This document shows positions 25,001 through 33,400 of a DNA stretch of 64,000 bases, piece after piece (position 1 is the stretch's first letter; each line of letters begins with the position of its first letter). Position numbers and translations under genes: made by a program. The DNA lies in contig NZ_PQSU01000011.1 of the NCBI RefSeq assembly GCF_002920615.1, positions 62,001 to 126,000 on the forward strand, in the 5' to 3' direction. The notes under the pieces were generated by a model that saw only the letters and a list, made by a program, of their open reading frames with translations, ran no database searches and was not told where the DNA came from. Source of the DNA: Streptomyces sp. Ru62. Lineage in GTDB: Bacteria; Actinomycetota; Actinomycetes; Streptomycetales; Streptomycetaceae.

Positions 25001-25582
25001 CCCGCCCGGTCCGCGCACCGCGGCCGGCTCCAGGGCCTGGTCGGCAGCGCGCTCGCCCAGCGCTTCCGCCACGTCGGCTTCCTGCCCGACCTGTTCGAGA
25101 GCCGGCATCTGCTCGGCCAGGCGGTGCGCGCTGCGACCGACGCGGCCGTACGGGCCGAGGTCTGGCTCCAGTTGGGCCGGGTGCGGCTGGAGGGCTGGTA
25201 CCACGCGGGCGCGCCGGTGCTGCTGGAGGCGTTGCAGGCGTACGAGAACGCCGAGCGGGAGGCGGAGGCGGCCCACGGCGGCGACCCCGGCTCGGTGACG
25301 GCCGCCCGCGCCCGGCACGGCTGCGGAGCGGTGCTGGCGCTGATGGGACGGCCCGGCGCGGCCCGTGGCGCGTTCCGGGCGGCCCTGGAGCAGTGGCAGC
25401 GGCTCGTCGGGGCGCTGCGCGAGGTCGACTGGGCCGATGTCGAGCTGACCCGGCGGGCGGAACGGCGACCGCCGCCCGAGGACGCCCGGTCGCTGCCGGA
25501 GCCGGACTGGCGGGAGACGGCCCCGCCGTGGTGGCCGTGGGCCCAGGAGTGGGCCGACGCGCGCGAACTTGACCGGAGTTGA
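22019..25582 (+). CDS. SAV_2336-type N-terminal / vWA-like / TPR protein
   Basis: A 1187-residue protein. Residues about 1-38 are a helical SAV_2336-like N-domain (MRLDELIGKLRQGGLQPTAE, then DMADALWLARRL). About 40-125 is a Gly/Pro linker. About 180-330 resembles a von Willebrand A fold (CDVQLLMDTGPAMAVWGEMV, later LTFVISDCVGPLW), but the metal motif DxSxS is degenerate: D-T-G-P-A at 189-193. About 385-690 is helical. About 715-806 is a Gly/Ser/Asp tract encoded by a DNA minisatellite. About 835-1150 is TPR-like helical repeats. It completes the VMAP-MoxR-vWA set. ATG 22019 is chosen; ATG 22028 is also possible. Confidence 0.78.
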   Translation: MPGMRLDELIGKLRQGGLQPTAEDMADALWLARRLGGAAPGDPDGTSGTGPDGPPGSSGTPGSSGTDGASGPGTRDVPPDGPGGPQAPRADAPAPAVPLHTPSPAPCVRADGDPAAFPVRAPAAGALPGLLGLQKALRALGRYRTASARGRDERIDEAATADRAAASGILLPVTRPGRHRRCDVQLLMDTGPAMAVWGEMVEELRQACQQSGAFASVRVHQLYADGSGAPLVGTTVGPGRRTRLRPADELHDPSGRRLTFVISDCVGPLWQNGTAQRLLHGWPRTAPLAVVQPLPPRLWGRTALPAEPGLLVRTGESGGRLDFLPEDEPWEEAEEPPPGARPVPVLQPTPEAFAAFARLLAGTGPTREHAWAGFAHPATAPGYVSAAPPARSEEELLRAFRAGASPGALRLAVYLAAAPLTLPVMRLVQRAMLPDTGPMELAEVLLGGLLRQLPGTEEQPCFAYSPRMQDLLLSSLDQDAAGLVLKHCSAYVERHFGKGTRNFAALAAARLADHDPDAGTARSAEDGGARDGGGSVEAELFARIPARVLRFYLPDLVTPDPLTEAERLLDRWRRLADPEMLRRAREQARVATAGTGAGVPGPMARARLVLGRVLRAEAGTAGARAEGRRAGLLREAAAELAGAYEAAPADSRERAEAALELASCRRELWQLTAGRDHLTEALGALDGEVPPWPRVTAVARDWRPDLGVPEGAIPGDGSPGDGSSGDGGSGSGGSGDAGLVDGASGGGGSGYAGGGDGGSGDRGTGRGGPGGGGVAYAGVGDSEVGQGGPGDPGGTYGRTGDGGSGHDPGGTDTVVPAAAAPEPFPARRGGVPWEVTAHRARLLLRGRVLLDLRRPGAAVPELREGCAVLARERVPDAVRGPALLDLARALRGAGAEDAETRRALGEALEAAGDDPDLLLPCLAALAAFHDAAGETGEADAAYERAALLAPADGPLRVQLLTAWGESLLRRASAGDGAGVVDRAEYVLREALKSLPARSAHRGRLQGLVGSALAQRFRHVGFLPDLFESRHLLGQAVRAATDAAVRAEVWLQLGRVRLEGWYHAGAPVLLEALQAYENAEREAEAAHGGDPGSVTAARARHGCGAVLALMGRPGAARGAFRAALEQWQRLVGALREVDWADVELTRRAERRPPPEDARSLPEPDWRETAPPWWPWAQEWADARELDRS
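24161..24438. repeat. Intragenic minisatellite encoding a Gly/Ser/Asp tract
   Basis: About 278 bases of loosely repeated units such as GGTGACGGCAGCTCCGGT, roughly 15-18 bp, keeping frame throughout. It encodes the tract at about residues 715-806 of the vWA-like protein. Confidence 0.8.
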
Positions 25583-25674
25583 ACCGTCCAGGGTTTCTGG
25601 TTCCGGCCTGTCGGGAAGAAGTGGGCAGCCACTGCGGCTGTGCGGGGCGGGCGTAGGGCAGGGAGGAGCCGAGG

Positions 25675-25953
25675 GTGGGGGAGCTTAGGACACGGGGGGC
25701 CGGCCTCGGCGAGGACGCCGAAGAGGCCGTGTTCCCACCCGACCTCACCGACGTCGACCTGCGGACACTGCGTGCCATGGACGATCCGGCGGTGCTCGCG
25801 GCGGTCGCCGGGGTGCTCGCCGACCCGGACGGGCTGCGCCGGGTCTGGTACACCACCGGCGGGGACGACGAGATCATGCCGGGCCGGCCCGGGCATGCGT
25901 TTTCGGCCGGTCCCGCGCGGCAGCCCTTACGCGGCCAGGACACCGTGGCATGA
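25675..25953 (+). CDS. Candidate RiPP precursor (FxsA-like leader, no FxSxx tail), with TTA codon
   Basis: A 92-residue protein. Residues about 21-52 (FPPDLTDVDLRTLRAMDDPA, then VLAAVAGVLAD) resemble the leader of FxSxx-COOH peptides: D-L-x-D-V-x-L-x-x-L followed by a short helix. The C-terminal about 35 residues (VWYTTGGDDEIMPGRPGHAF onwards) are Gly/Pro-rich and unstructured. They do not end in the canonical F-x-S-x-x, though FSAGP occurs internally. A rare TTA leucine codon lies at 25927-25929. The start is GTG 25675 with GGGAGGAG 6 bases upstream. The stop overlaps the HExxH enzyme start (ATGA), so translation is coupled. Precursor status is an inference from context and leader-like pattern. 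Confidence 0.6.
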   Translation: MGELRTRGAGLGEDAEEAVFPPDLTDVDLRTLRAMDDPAVLAAVAGVLADPDGLRRVWYTTGGDDEIMPGRPGHAFSAGPARQPLRGQDTVA

Positions 25954-27281
25954 CCCCGGGAGCCGTGGGACCCCTGGGGGACATACGGCCGGCCGCTCCG
26001 GCCGCCCCCGCTTCCGGACCGGTCCCGCCCGAGATCCTCCACGCCCTGGCCCGCACCCGGCCGCTGCCCGCCGCCACCGCGGCCCTGCACGCCGCCCTGC
26101 ACGCCCGGCGGATGCTGCTGCTGAAGTCCCTCCTGGTCCGCTTCGACCGCGTGCGCGGCACCCTGCCCGCGGCGGTACGGCGGCGCTTCGAGGACGACTG
26201 GGCGCTGTTGGAGCGGGCCGAGCGGTCCGACGCCCCGGCCGTCCGCGCCGTCCTCGACTATCCGACGACCGGTGCCTGGCTGGCCACGGCGCTCGCCGCG
26301 CCCGACGGCCCGGAGTTCGCCGAGGGTCTCGCCGGACTGGGCGCGGTGGCCGTCGCCGCCGCCCTGCGCGCCGGCTGCCGCTTCACCACCACCCGCGTGC
26401 TGCCCGCCGGCACCCTGCCGCTGCCCGGTGTCGGGCTGCTGCGCTGCGCCCGGGGCCGGGCCCGGCTCAGCGGCCGGTCCGGAGCCCTGCGCATCACCGA
26501 CGGTGCGGGCCAGACGCTGCTGCTGCCCGGGGCCGCCCCGGCCGGACCCGGCACCCGGTGGACCGCCGACGGCACCCTGGCCTGGTCGGCGCTGCACACC
26601 CTGCCCGGCGGCACCGCCGTACTCGACGACGTCGACCCCCACCGGGTGCCCCCGGGCGGCATAGGGCCGGCGGCGCTGCCCGCGGCCGAGCGGCCGTACT
26701 CCGACCCCGCCGCGTGGGCCGCCCGCTGGCGCGACGCGCACGCCCTGCTGGCCACCACGCACCCCGCCCGGACCGCCGAGACCCTGGCGCTGGTGCGTGC
26801 CGTCGTCCCGCTGGCGCCGTCGGCGGACGGCGGACCGCCGCTGAGCGCCACCGTGCGGACCGCGCCCGGCGCCGTGCTGGCCCAGCTGCCGGCCGACCGG
26901 CGGGAGCTGGCCGAACTGCTGGTGCACGAGACGCACCACACCAAGCTGGCCGTGCTGGACGAACTGGTCCCGCTGTGGCGGCCCGGCGGCAGCCTGCACC
27001 GGGTGGGCTGGCGGCGGGACCCGCGCCCGGTGCCGGGCGTCCTCCAGGGCGCGTACGCCCACCTGGCGCTGCTCGACCTGTGGTGGCGGGCCCGCACCGG
27101 ACCCGCCTGGGTGTGGCGGCGGCGCGCCGCCGAACGGTTCGAGGCGTGCCGGGAGCAGGTCGCCGAGGCCTTGTCCGTGCTGACGGAGTCCGATGAACTG
27201 ACCCCGGACGGACGGGAGTTCGTCCGGCACATGGGCAGCCACCACGCGCGCCTCGCGGGGGGCGCCCGCGCGCCGGGCTGA
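25950..27281 (+). CDS. HExxH-motif protein, aKG-HExxH-type peptide beta-hydroxylase-like
   Basis: A 443-residue protein with the motif LAELLVHETHHTKLAVLDEL; the metal motif HETHH is at residues 326-330. Downstream are PRPVPGVLQGAYAHLALLDL and a final basic helix. This matches the HExxH domain found alone or fused to radical SAM maturases in FxSxx-COOH RiPP loci. Members have been described as alpha-ketoglutarate- and iron-dependent peptide beta-hydroxylases rather than proteases. Residues about 24-150 are helical, with a linker-poor middle. It is translationally coupled to the candidate precursor and 83 bases upstream of the FxsT-like gene. The substrate is presumably the upstream peptide, but that is inferred. 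Confidence 0.8.
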   Translation: MTPGAVGPLGDIRPAAPAAPASGPVPPEILHALARTRPLPAATAALHAALHARRMLLLKSLLVRFDRVRGTLPAAVRRRFEDDWALLERAERSDAPAVRAVLDYPTTGAWLATALAAPDGPEFAEGLAGLGAVAVAAALRAGCRFTTTRVLPAGTLPLPGVGLLRCARGRARLSGRSGALRITDGAGQTLLLPGAAPAGPGTRWTADGTLAWSALHTLPGGTAVLDDVDPHRVPPGGIGPAALPAAERPYSDPAAWAARWRDAHALLATTHPARTAETLALVRAVVPLAPSADGGPPLSATVRTAPGAVLAQLPADRRELAELLVHETHHTKLAVLDELVPLWRPGGSLHRVGWRRDPRPVPGVLQGAYAHLALLDLWWRARTGPAWVWRRRAAERFEACREQVAEALSVLTESDELTPDGREFVRHMGSHHARLAGGARAPG

Positions 27282-27364
27282 CGCTCCGTCCACGGTCTAT
27301 TGCGTTACGTTATGCGTGCGGCAGCCCAGGAGACCGGCGGCCGCGGTGGAAGCAGGGAGCGGCG

Positions 27365-30300
27365 ATGGCGGAACAGCGGCGGCCGGGCACGAACGGTGCG
27401 GCGGCACCCGAGCACGTGCTCGTGGTCTTCCCGGGGTACTACCGCTCGTGGGCGGCATGGATCGCGCAGTGCCTGGAGCGGCACGGGCACCGGGCCACCC
27501 TGCAACGCTGGGACCCGCCGCGCGAGGTCGCGCTGGAGGACTCGCTCGGCGATCTGCTGCTGGCCAGCGGGAAGGTGCTGCTGGTCCTCAACGACTGGTT
27601 CTTCGAACTCGGCCCCCGCCCGCCGGGCGAGTGGAACGACGCACTGCGCGGCTTCGTCGCCGCCCACGCCGACCGGTTCGCGGCCGTCAACCTCACCAAC
27701 CGGCCGCTGCTGCCCGCCACCGCCGTCCTGGAACCGGCCAGCCTGTGGGCGCTGAGCGAGGAGGCCGCCGAGGACCGCTTGCTGCGCCGCCTCGGCCTGG
27801 AACCGCTCACCCGCCCCCGGGCGCTCGCCGGCCGGATCCGCTACCCGGACGAGCGCTGCGAGATCTGGGGCGAGGTGCCGCGCCGCAACCCGCGCTTCAC
27901 CGGCCGCGACGACCTGCTGGGCGAACTCCACCAGCGGCTCGCCGACGCCGAGCGCGGCGCCGCCGCCTGCACGCTCGTCGGCATGTCCGGCATCGGCAAG
28001 ACCCAGCTCGCCGCCGAGTACGCCCACCGCTTCAGCACCGACTACGACCTGGTGTGGTGGGTCAACAGCGACGACCGCACCATCCAGCGCGACCGCCTCG
28101 GTGAACTCGCCGTCGAACTCGGGCTGCGCATCGGCAGCGAGCCCGGCGAACGCATCCGCGCGGTCCGCAACGCGCTCCGGCGCGGGGAGCCGTACGGGAA
28201 CTGGCTGCTGGTCTTCGACGGCTGGGACGACATCGACGGCGTGACCTCGCTGCTCCCGCAGGGCACCGGGCACGTGCTGATCACCTCCCGCAACCGGGGC
28301 TGGAACGAGCACACGGACGTCCTGGAGATCCCGGCGTTCCTGCGCCCCGAGTCCACCGCCTACCTGATGCGCCGCGCCCCGCACATCAGCGCCCGCGAGG
28401 CCGACGAGGTGGCCGCCGAGTTCGGGGACGTGCCGCTGCCGCTGGTGCAGGCCGCGTCCTGGCTCGGCGAGTCCGGCATGGAGGCGGCCGAGTACCTGCG
28501 GATGGTGCGTGAACGGCGGCTGTCCACCGTCGACGAGCCCGTCACCGGCGAGGGCTTCCCGCAGTCCTCCCTCACCTCCTGGGCCATACTGCTCAACCGG
28601 CTGCGCCGCTCCCAGCCGCAGGCCATCGAGGTGCTCGGCCTGTGCACCTCCTTCGCCCCCGGACGCATCCCGCTCGGCCTCATCCGCGCCTACCCGCGCG
28701 CCGAGCTGCCCGAGGAACTGCGCTGGATGTCCACCGACCTGCCCGCCTGGACCCGGGCCCTGGACACCCTCGTCAACTACTCGGTGCTCACCCGTGAGAC
28801 CCGCGGCCCGCTGGCCGCCGAGATGGGCCCGCACCAGGAGTCGGTGCACATGCACCGGCTCGTCCACGACATCGTCTCCAAGCTGACCGGCGACGGCAGT
28901 CACGAACTGCACCGGCGGGCGGTGCGCACCCTGCTCGCCGAGGCCGACCCCGGCAATCCCGCCGACAGCCGCAACTGGCCGCGCTACGCCGAGCTGCTGC
29001 CCCACCTGGAACCCTCCGGCGCCCTGGAGAGCCGGCAGCCGCGCGTGCAGGAGCTGGTCCTGAACTGCCTGCGGTACTGCACCCGGAGCGGCGAGTACAG
29101 CGGCGGCCTGGAACTGGCGCAGCAGGTGCGCGAGCACTGGTCGCGGTTCATGGACCCGATCGACCAGCCGATGCTCGACCTGGCCACCCAGGAGGGCAAC
29201 ATGCTCCGCAACAGCGGCCGGTTCCGCGAGGTGTACGAGTTGCACCGGGGCGTGCTGAAACAGCTCCAGGCCGCGCCCCGGCGCAACGAGATCGGCGAAC
29301 TCGTCAGCAAGAGCGCCATCGCCTCCGGTCTGCGCTCCCTGGGCCGCTACCAGGAGGCGTACGACCTCCAGCGCGAGGTCCTGGAGGGCAACGAACGGCT
29401 CCTCGGCCCGGACGAGCCGCCCACCCTGGTCGCCCGGCACAACCTCGGCGTCACGCTGCGCATGCTGGGCCGGTACGCCGAGGCGCTCGACCTCGACCTG
29501 GAGACCCTGGCCCGGCGCGAGAGCGTGCTGCGCGCCCGGCACATCAACACGCTGCACTCCGGCAACGCGGTCACCCACAGCCTCCGCCTGCTCGGCCGCT
29601 ACCGCGAGGCGCTGGCCCGTCAGGAGCCCGTCGTACGGCTCCATGTGCAGGTGCTCGGCCCGCAGCATCCGCAGACCCTCGAAGCCCGCTCCCAGCTGGC
29701 CATGTGCCGGCGCCGGGAGGGCGGTCACGGGCCGGACGTGGGGCCCGGCATGGCCGGCCTGCTGGAGCAGCTCATGCAGCTGCACGGCCGGGAGCACTAC
29801 CGCACGCTGGCGTTCCTCACCAACTACGGCAACTACCTGCGGGAACACGGCGATCTCAGTCAGGCCCGCGACCTCATCGACGAGGCCGAGGCCGGCTACC
29901 GGTCGCTGCTCGGCCCCGCGCATCCCGTGGCCACCGGCATGCTGTCCAACACCGGGCTGGTGATGCAGGCGGCGGGTGAGCGGGGCGAGGCCCTGTCCAT
30001 GTTCGAGTCCGCCCTCGCCGGCCTCGGCGCCACGCTCGGCCCGGACCACCCCTGGGTCCTGGGCTGCGCCCTCAACGCGGCCGGCGCGCGCAACTTCAAC
30101 GGCCGCATCGAGGACGCGGTGGAACTGAGCCGCGACACCGTGCGCCGGTCCCGGCACACCCTGGGCCACGAGCACCCCCTCACGCTGTCGTGCCAGGTCG
30201 CCCTGGCCGCGGACCTGAGGGCGGCACACGAGCAGGAGGAGGCCGGAAAGCTGGAGGAGGACGCCCTCCTGTCCCTCACCCGCACCCTGGGCGCCCAGCA

Positions 30301-30367
30301 CCCCCACACCCTCTCGGCCCGCCAACGGGTCCGCCCCTACTGGGACTTCGAGGCGTACCTGGGCTGA
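27365..30367 (+). CDS. TIR / NB-ARC / TPR protein of the FxSxx-COOH system (FxsT-like)
   Basis: A 1000-residue protein. Residues about 16-150 are a TIR-like domain (HVLVVFPGYYRSWAAWIAQC, VLLVLNDWFFE). About 175-470 is an NB-ARC NTPase: FTGRDDLLGEL, P-loop VGMSGIGKTQ (206-214), Walker B WLLVFDGWDDI and the LITSRNR sensor. About 510-1000 are tetratricopeptide repeats with the kinesin-light-chain-like pattern (LGRYxEALxLxxxxLxxxxxxLGPxHPxT). This STAND architecture occurs in FxSxx-COOH loci and in plant-like conflict proteins. The TIR family can be an NADase, but I could not identify the catalytic glutamate with certainty. It may sense or be activated by the modified peptide. Confidence 0.85.
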   Translation: MAEQRRPGTNGAAAPEHVLVVFPGYYRSWAAWIAQCLERHGHRATLQRWDPPREVALEDSLGDLLLASGKVLLVLNDWFFELGPRPPGEWNDALRGFVAAHADRFAAVNLTNRPLLPATAVLEPASLWALSEEAAEDRLLRRLGLEPLTRPRALAGRIRYPDERCEIWGEVPRRNPRFTGRDDLLGELHQRLADAERGAAACTLVGMSGIGKTQLAAEYAHRFSTDYDLVWWVNSDDRTIQRDRLGELAVELGLRIGSEPGERIRAVRNALRRGEPYGNWLLVFDGWDDIDGVTSLLPQGTGHVLITSRNRGWNEHTDVLEIPAFLRPESTAYLMRRAPHISAREADEVAAEFGDVPLPLVQAASWLGESGMEAAEYLRMVRERRLSTVDEPVTGEGFPQSSLTSWAILLNRLRRSQPQAIEVLGLCTSFAPGRIPLGLIRAYPRAELPEELRWMSTDLPAWTRALDTLVNYSVLTRETRGPLAAEMGPHQESVHMHRLVHDIVSKLTGDGSHELHRRAVRTLLAEADPGNPADSRNWPRYAELLPHLEPSGALESRQPRVQELVLNCLRYCTRSGEYSGGLELAQQVREHWSRFMDPIDQPMLDLATQEGNMLRNSGRFREVYELHRGVLKQLQAAPRRNEIGELVSKSAIASGLRSLGRYQEAYDLQREVLEGNERLLGPDEPPTLVARHNLGVTLRMLGRYAEALDLDLETLARRESVLRARHINTLHSGNAVTHSLRLLGRYREALARQEPVVRLHVQVLGPQHPQTLEARSQLAMCRRREGGHGPDVGPGMAGLLEQLMQLHGREHYRTLAFLTNYGNYLREHGDLSQARDLIDEAEAGYRSLLGPAHPVATGMLSNTGLVMQAAGERGEALSMFESALAGLGATLGPDHPWVLGCALNAAGARNFNGRIEDAVELSRDTVRRSRHTLGHEHPLTLSCQVALAADLRAAHEQEEAGKLEEDALLSLTRTLGAQHPHTLSARQRVRPYWDFEAYLG

Positions 30368-30404
30368 AGCGCCCGGGCGGGGCGCAGGGCTGTCGAACAG
30401 GCGA

Positions 30405-30442
30405 AGGGCCCGGTGCCGAGCAAGAACTCGGCACCGGGCCCT
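30405..30442. terminator. Bidirectional terminator between fxsT-like gene and kgd
   Basis: A perfect 16-bp stem AGGGCCCGGTGCCGAG (30405-30420) / 30427-30442 with loop CAAGAA. It lies between the two convergent stops. Confidence 0.9.
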
Positions 30443-30466
30443 CATACGCGGCGAACCGCCGGAGGC

Positions 30467-33400
30467 CTACGCCTCGAACACCTCACGCACCAACTGCTCC
30501 TGCTCCGCCTGGTGCCGCTTCGCGGAGCCGACCGCCGGGGACGAGGAGTGCGGACGCGAGATGCGCCGCAGGCGCTCGCCGTGCGGGACGTCCGCGCCGA
30601 CCGCCAGGTCCAGGTGGTCGATCAGGTTGAGCGCGATGAACGGCCACGCACCCTGGTTCGCCGGCTCCTCCTGCGCCCACAGGTACTTCTCGGCGTTCGG
30701 GTACTTGTTGACCTCCGCCTGGAGCTCCTCACCCGGCAGCGGGTACAGCCGCTCGATGCGGATGATCGCCGTGTCGGTCACACCGCGCTTCTGCCGCTCG
30801 GCCTCCAGGTCGTAGTAGACCTTGCCGGCGCAGAAGACGACCTTGCGCACCGCGGCCGGGTCGACCGTGCTGTCGCCGATGACCGGACGGAACTCGCCCG
30901 TGGTGAACTCCTCCGCCTTCGAGGCCGCGGCCTTCAGGCGCAGCATCGACTTCGGGGTGAAGACGACCAGCGGCTTGTGGTGCGGGTTGTGCACCTGCCA
31001 CCGCAGGAGGTGGAAGTAGTTCGACGGCGAGGTCGGCATGGCGACCGTCATGTTGTTCTGCGCGCACAGCTGGAGGAACCGCTCGGGACGCGCGGACGAG
31101 TGGTCCGGGCCCTGGCCCTCGTAGCCGTGGGGGAGGAGCAGCACGACGCCGGAGGTCTGGTTCCACTTCTGCTCCGCCGACGAGATGAACTCGTCCACGA
31201 CCGTCTGCGCGCCGTTGACGAAGTCGCCGAACTGCGCCTCCCACATCACGAGCGCGTCGGGGCGGGCCAGCGAGTAGCCGTACTCGAAGCCCATCGCCGC
31301 GTACTCGGAGAGCAGCGAGTTGTAGACGTTCAGCCGGGCCTGGTCCTCGGAGAGGTACTGCAGCGGGGTGTACTCCTCGCCGGTCTCCCGGTCGATCAGC
31401 ACCGCGTGGCGCTGGCCGAAGGTGCCGCGCTGGGAGTCCTGGCCCGCGAGGCGGACCGGGGTGCCCTCCAGCAGCAGGGAGCCGATGGCCAGGGTCTCGC
31501 CCATGCCCCAGTCGATCGTGCCGTCCTCGACCATCGCCGCCCGGCGCTGCAGCTGCGGCTGGAGGCGGGGGTGGACGGTGATGTGGTCGGGGATGTTGAC
31601 CTGGGACTCGGCGATCCGCTTGACGACCTCCGAGGAGACCGCGGTCGGGACCGCGACCGGGAAGCCGTCCTGGGGCGCCTGGACGTCACCGGCGGCCGGC
31701 TGGGAGGTGGCCTCGCGGACCTCGGTGAAGACCTTCTCCAGCTGGCCCTGGTAGTCCTGGAGGGCCTGCTCGGCCTCTTCCAGGGTGATGTCGCCGCGAC
31801 CGATCAGGGACTCGGTGTAGAGCTTGCGCACCGAGCGCTTCTTGTCGATCAGGTCGTACATCAGCGGCTGGGTGAAGGCCGGGTTGTCCGACTCGTTGTG
31901 ACCGCGGCGGCGGTAGCAGATGAGGTCGATCACCACGTCCTTGTTGAACGCCTGGCGGAACTCGAAGGCGAGCCGCGCCACGCGGACGACGGCCTCGGGG
32001 TCGTCGCCGTTCACGTGGAAGATCGGGGCCTCGATCATGCGCGCCACGTCCGTCGCGTACATCGACGAACGCGAGGACTCGGGCGCGGCCGTGAAGCCGA
32101 CCTGGTTGTTGATGACGATGTGGACCGTGCCGCCCGTGCGGTAGCCGCGCAGCTGCGACATGTTCAGGGTCTCGGCCACCACGCCCTGGCCCGCGAAGGC
32201 CGCGTCGCCGTGGATCGCCACCGGCAGGACGGTGAAGTCCGTGCCGCCCTTGTTGATGATGTCCTGCTTGGCGCGGGCGACGCCCTCCAGGACCGGGTCG
32301 ACCGCCTCCAGGTGCGAGGGGTTCGCGACCAGGGAGACCTTGATCTGCTCGCCGTCCAGGCCGGTGAAGGTGCCCTCGGCGCCCAGGTGGTACTTCACGT
32401 CACCGGAGCCGTGCATCGACTTCGGGTCGAGGTTGCCCTCGAACTCACGGAAGATCTGCGCGTACGACTTGCCGACGATGTTGGCCAGCACGTTGAGGCG
32501 GCCGCGGTGGGCCATGCCGATGACGACCTCGTCGAGCCGCGACTCGGCGGCGGAGTCGATGACCGCGTCGAGCAGCGGGATGACGGACTCGCCGCCCTCC
32601 AGCGAGAACCGCTTCTGGCCGACGTACTTGGTCTGCAGGAAGGTCTCGAAGGCCTCCGCCGCGTTCAGCCGGCGCAGGATGCGCAGCTGCTCCTCGCGCT
32701 CCATCTTGGAGTGCGGGCGCTCCACGCGGTCCTGGATCCACTTGCGCTGCTTGGGGTCCTGGATGTGCATGAACTCGATGCCGGTGGTGCGGCAGTACGA
32801 GTCGCGGAGCACGCCGAGGATGTCGCGCAGCTTCATCATCGACTTGCCGGCGAAGCCGCCGACGGCGAACTCGCGCTCCAGGTCCCACAGGGTGAGGCCG
32901 TGCTCGACGATGTCCAGGTCGGGGTGCTTGCGCTGCTTGTACTCCAGCGGGTCGGTGTCGGCCATGACGTGGCCGCGGACCCGGTAGGAGTGGATCAGCT
33001 CGAAGACGCGGGCGGCCTTGGTGACGTCGTCGTCGTGGCTGGCGTCGATGTCCTTGAGCCAGCGGACCGGCTCGTAGGGGATGCGCAGCGCCTCGAAGAT
33101 GTCGTCGTAGAAGCCGTTCTCGCCGAGCAGCAGGTTGGCGACCTGGCGGAGGAACTCGCCGGAGGCGGCGCCCTGGATGACCCGGTGGTCGTAGGTCGAC
33201 GTGAGCGTCATGACCTTCGAGATGCCGAGCTTGTTCAGGGTGTCCTGGCTGGTGCCCTGGAACTCCGCCGGGTAGTCCATGGAGCCGACGCCCATGATCA
33301 CGGACTGGCCGGGCATGAGGCGCGGCACGGAGTGGACGGTGCCGAGGCCGCCGGGGTTGGTCAGGGAGACCGTGACGCCGGTGAAGTCGTCCATCGTCAG

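Noticed and set aside
21956..25318. A 1120-codon minus-strand frame opposite the vWA-like gene
   Set aside because: Antisense shadow: the protein is low-complexity Gly/Arg/Val/Gln, while the plus strand has clear domains and a ribosome site.
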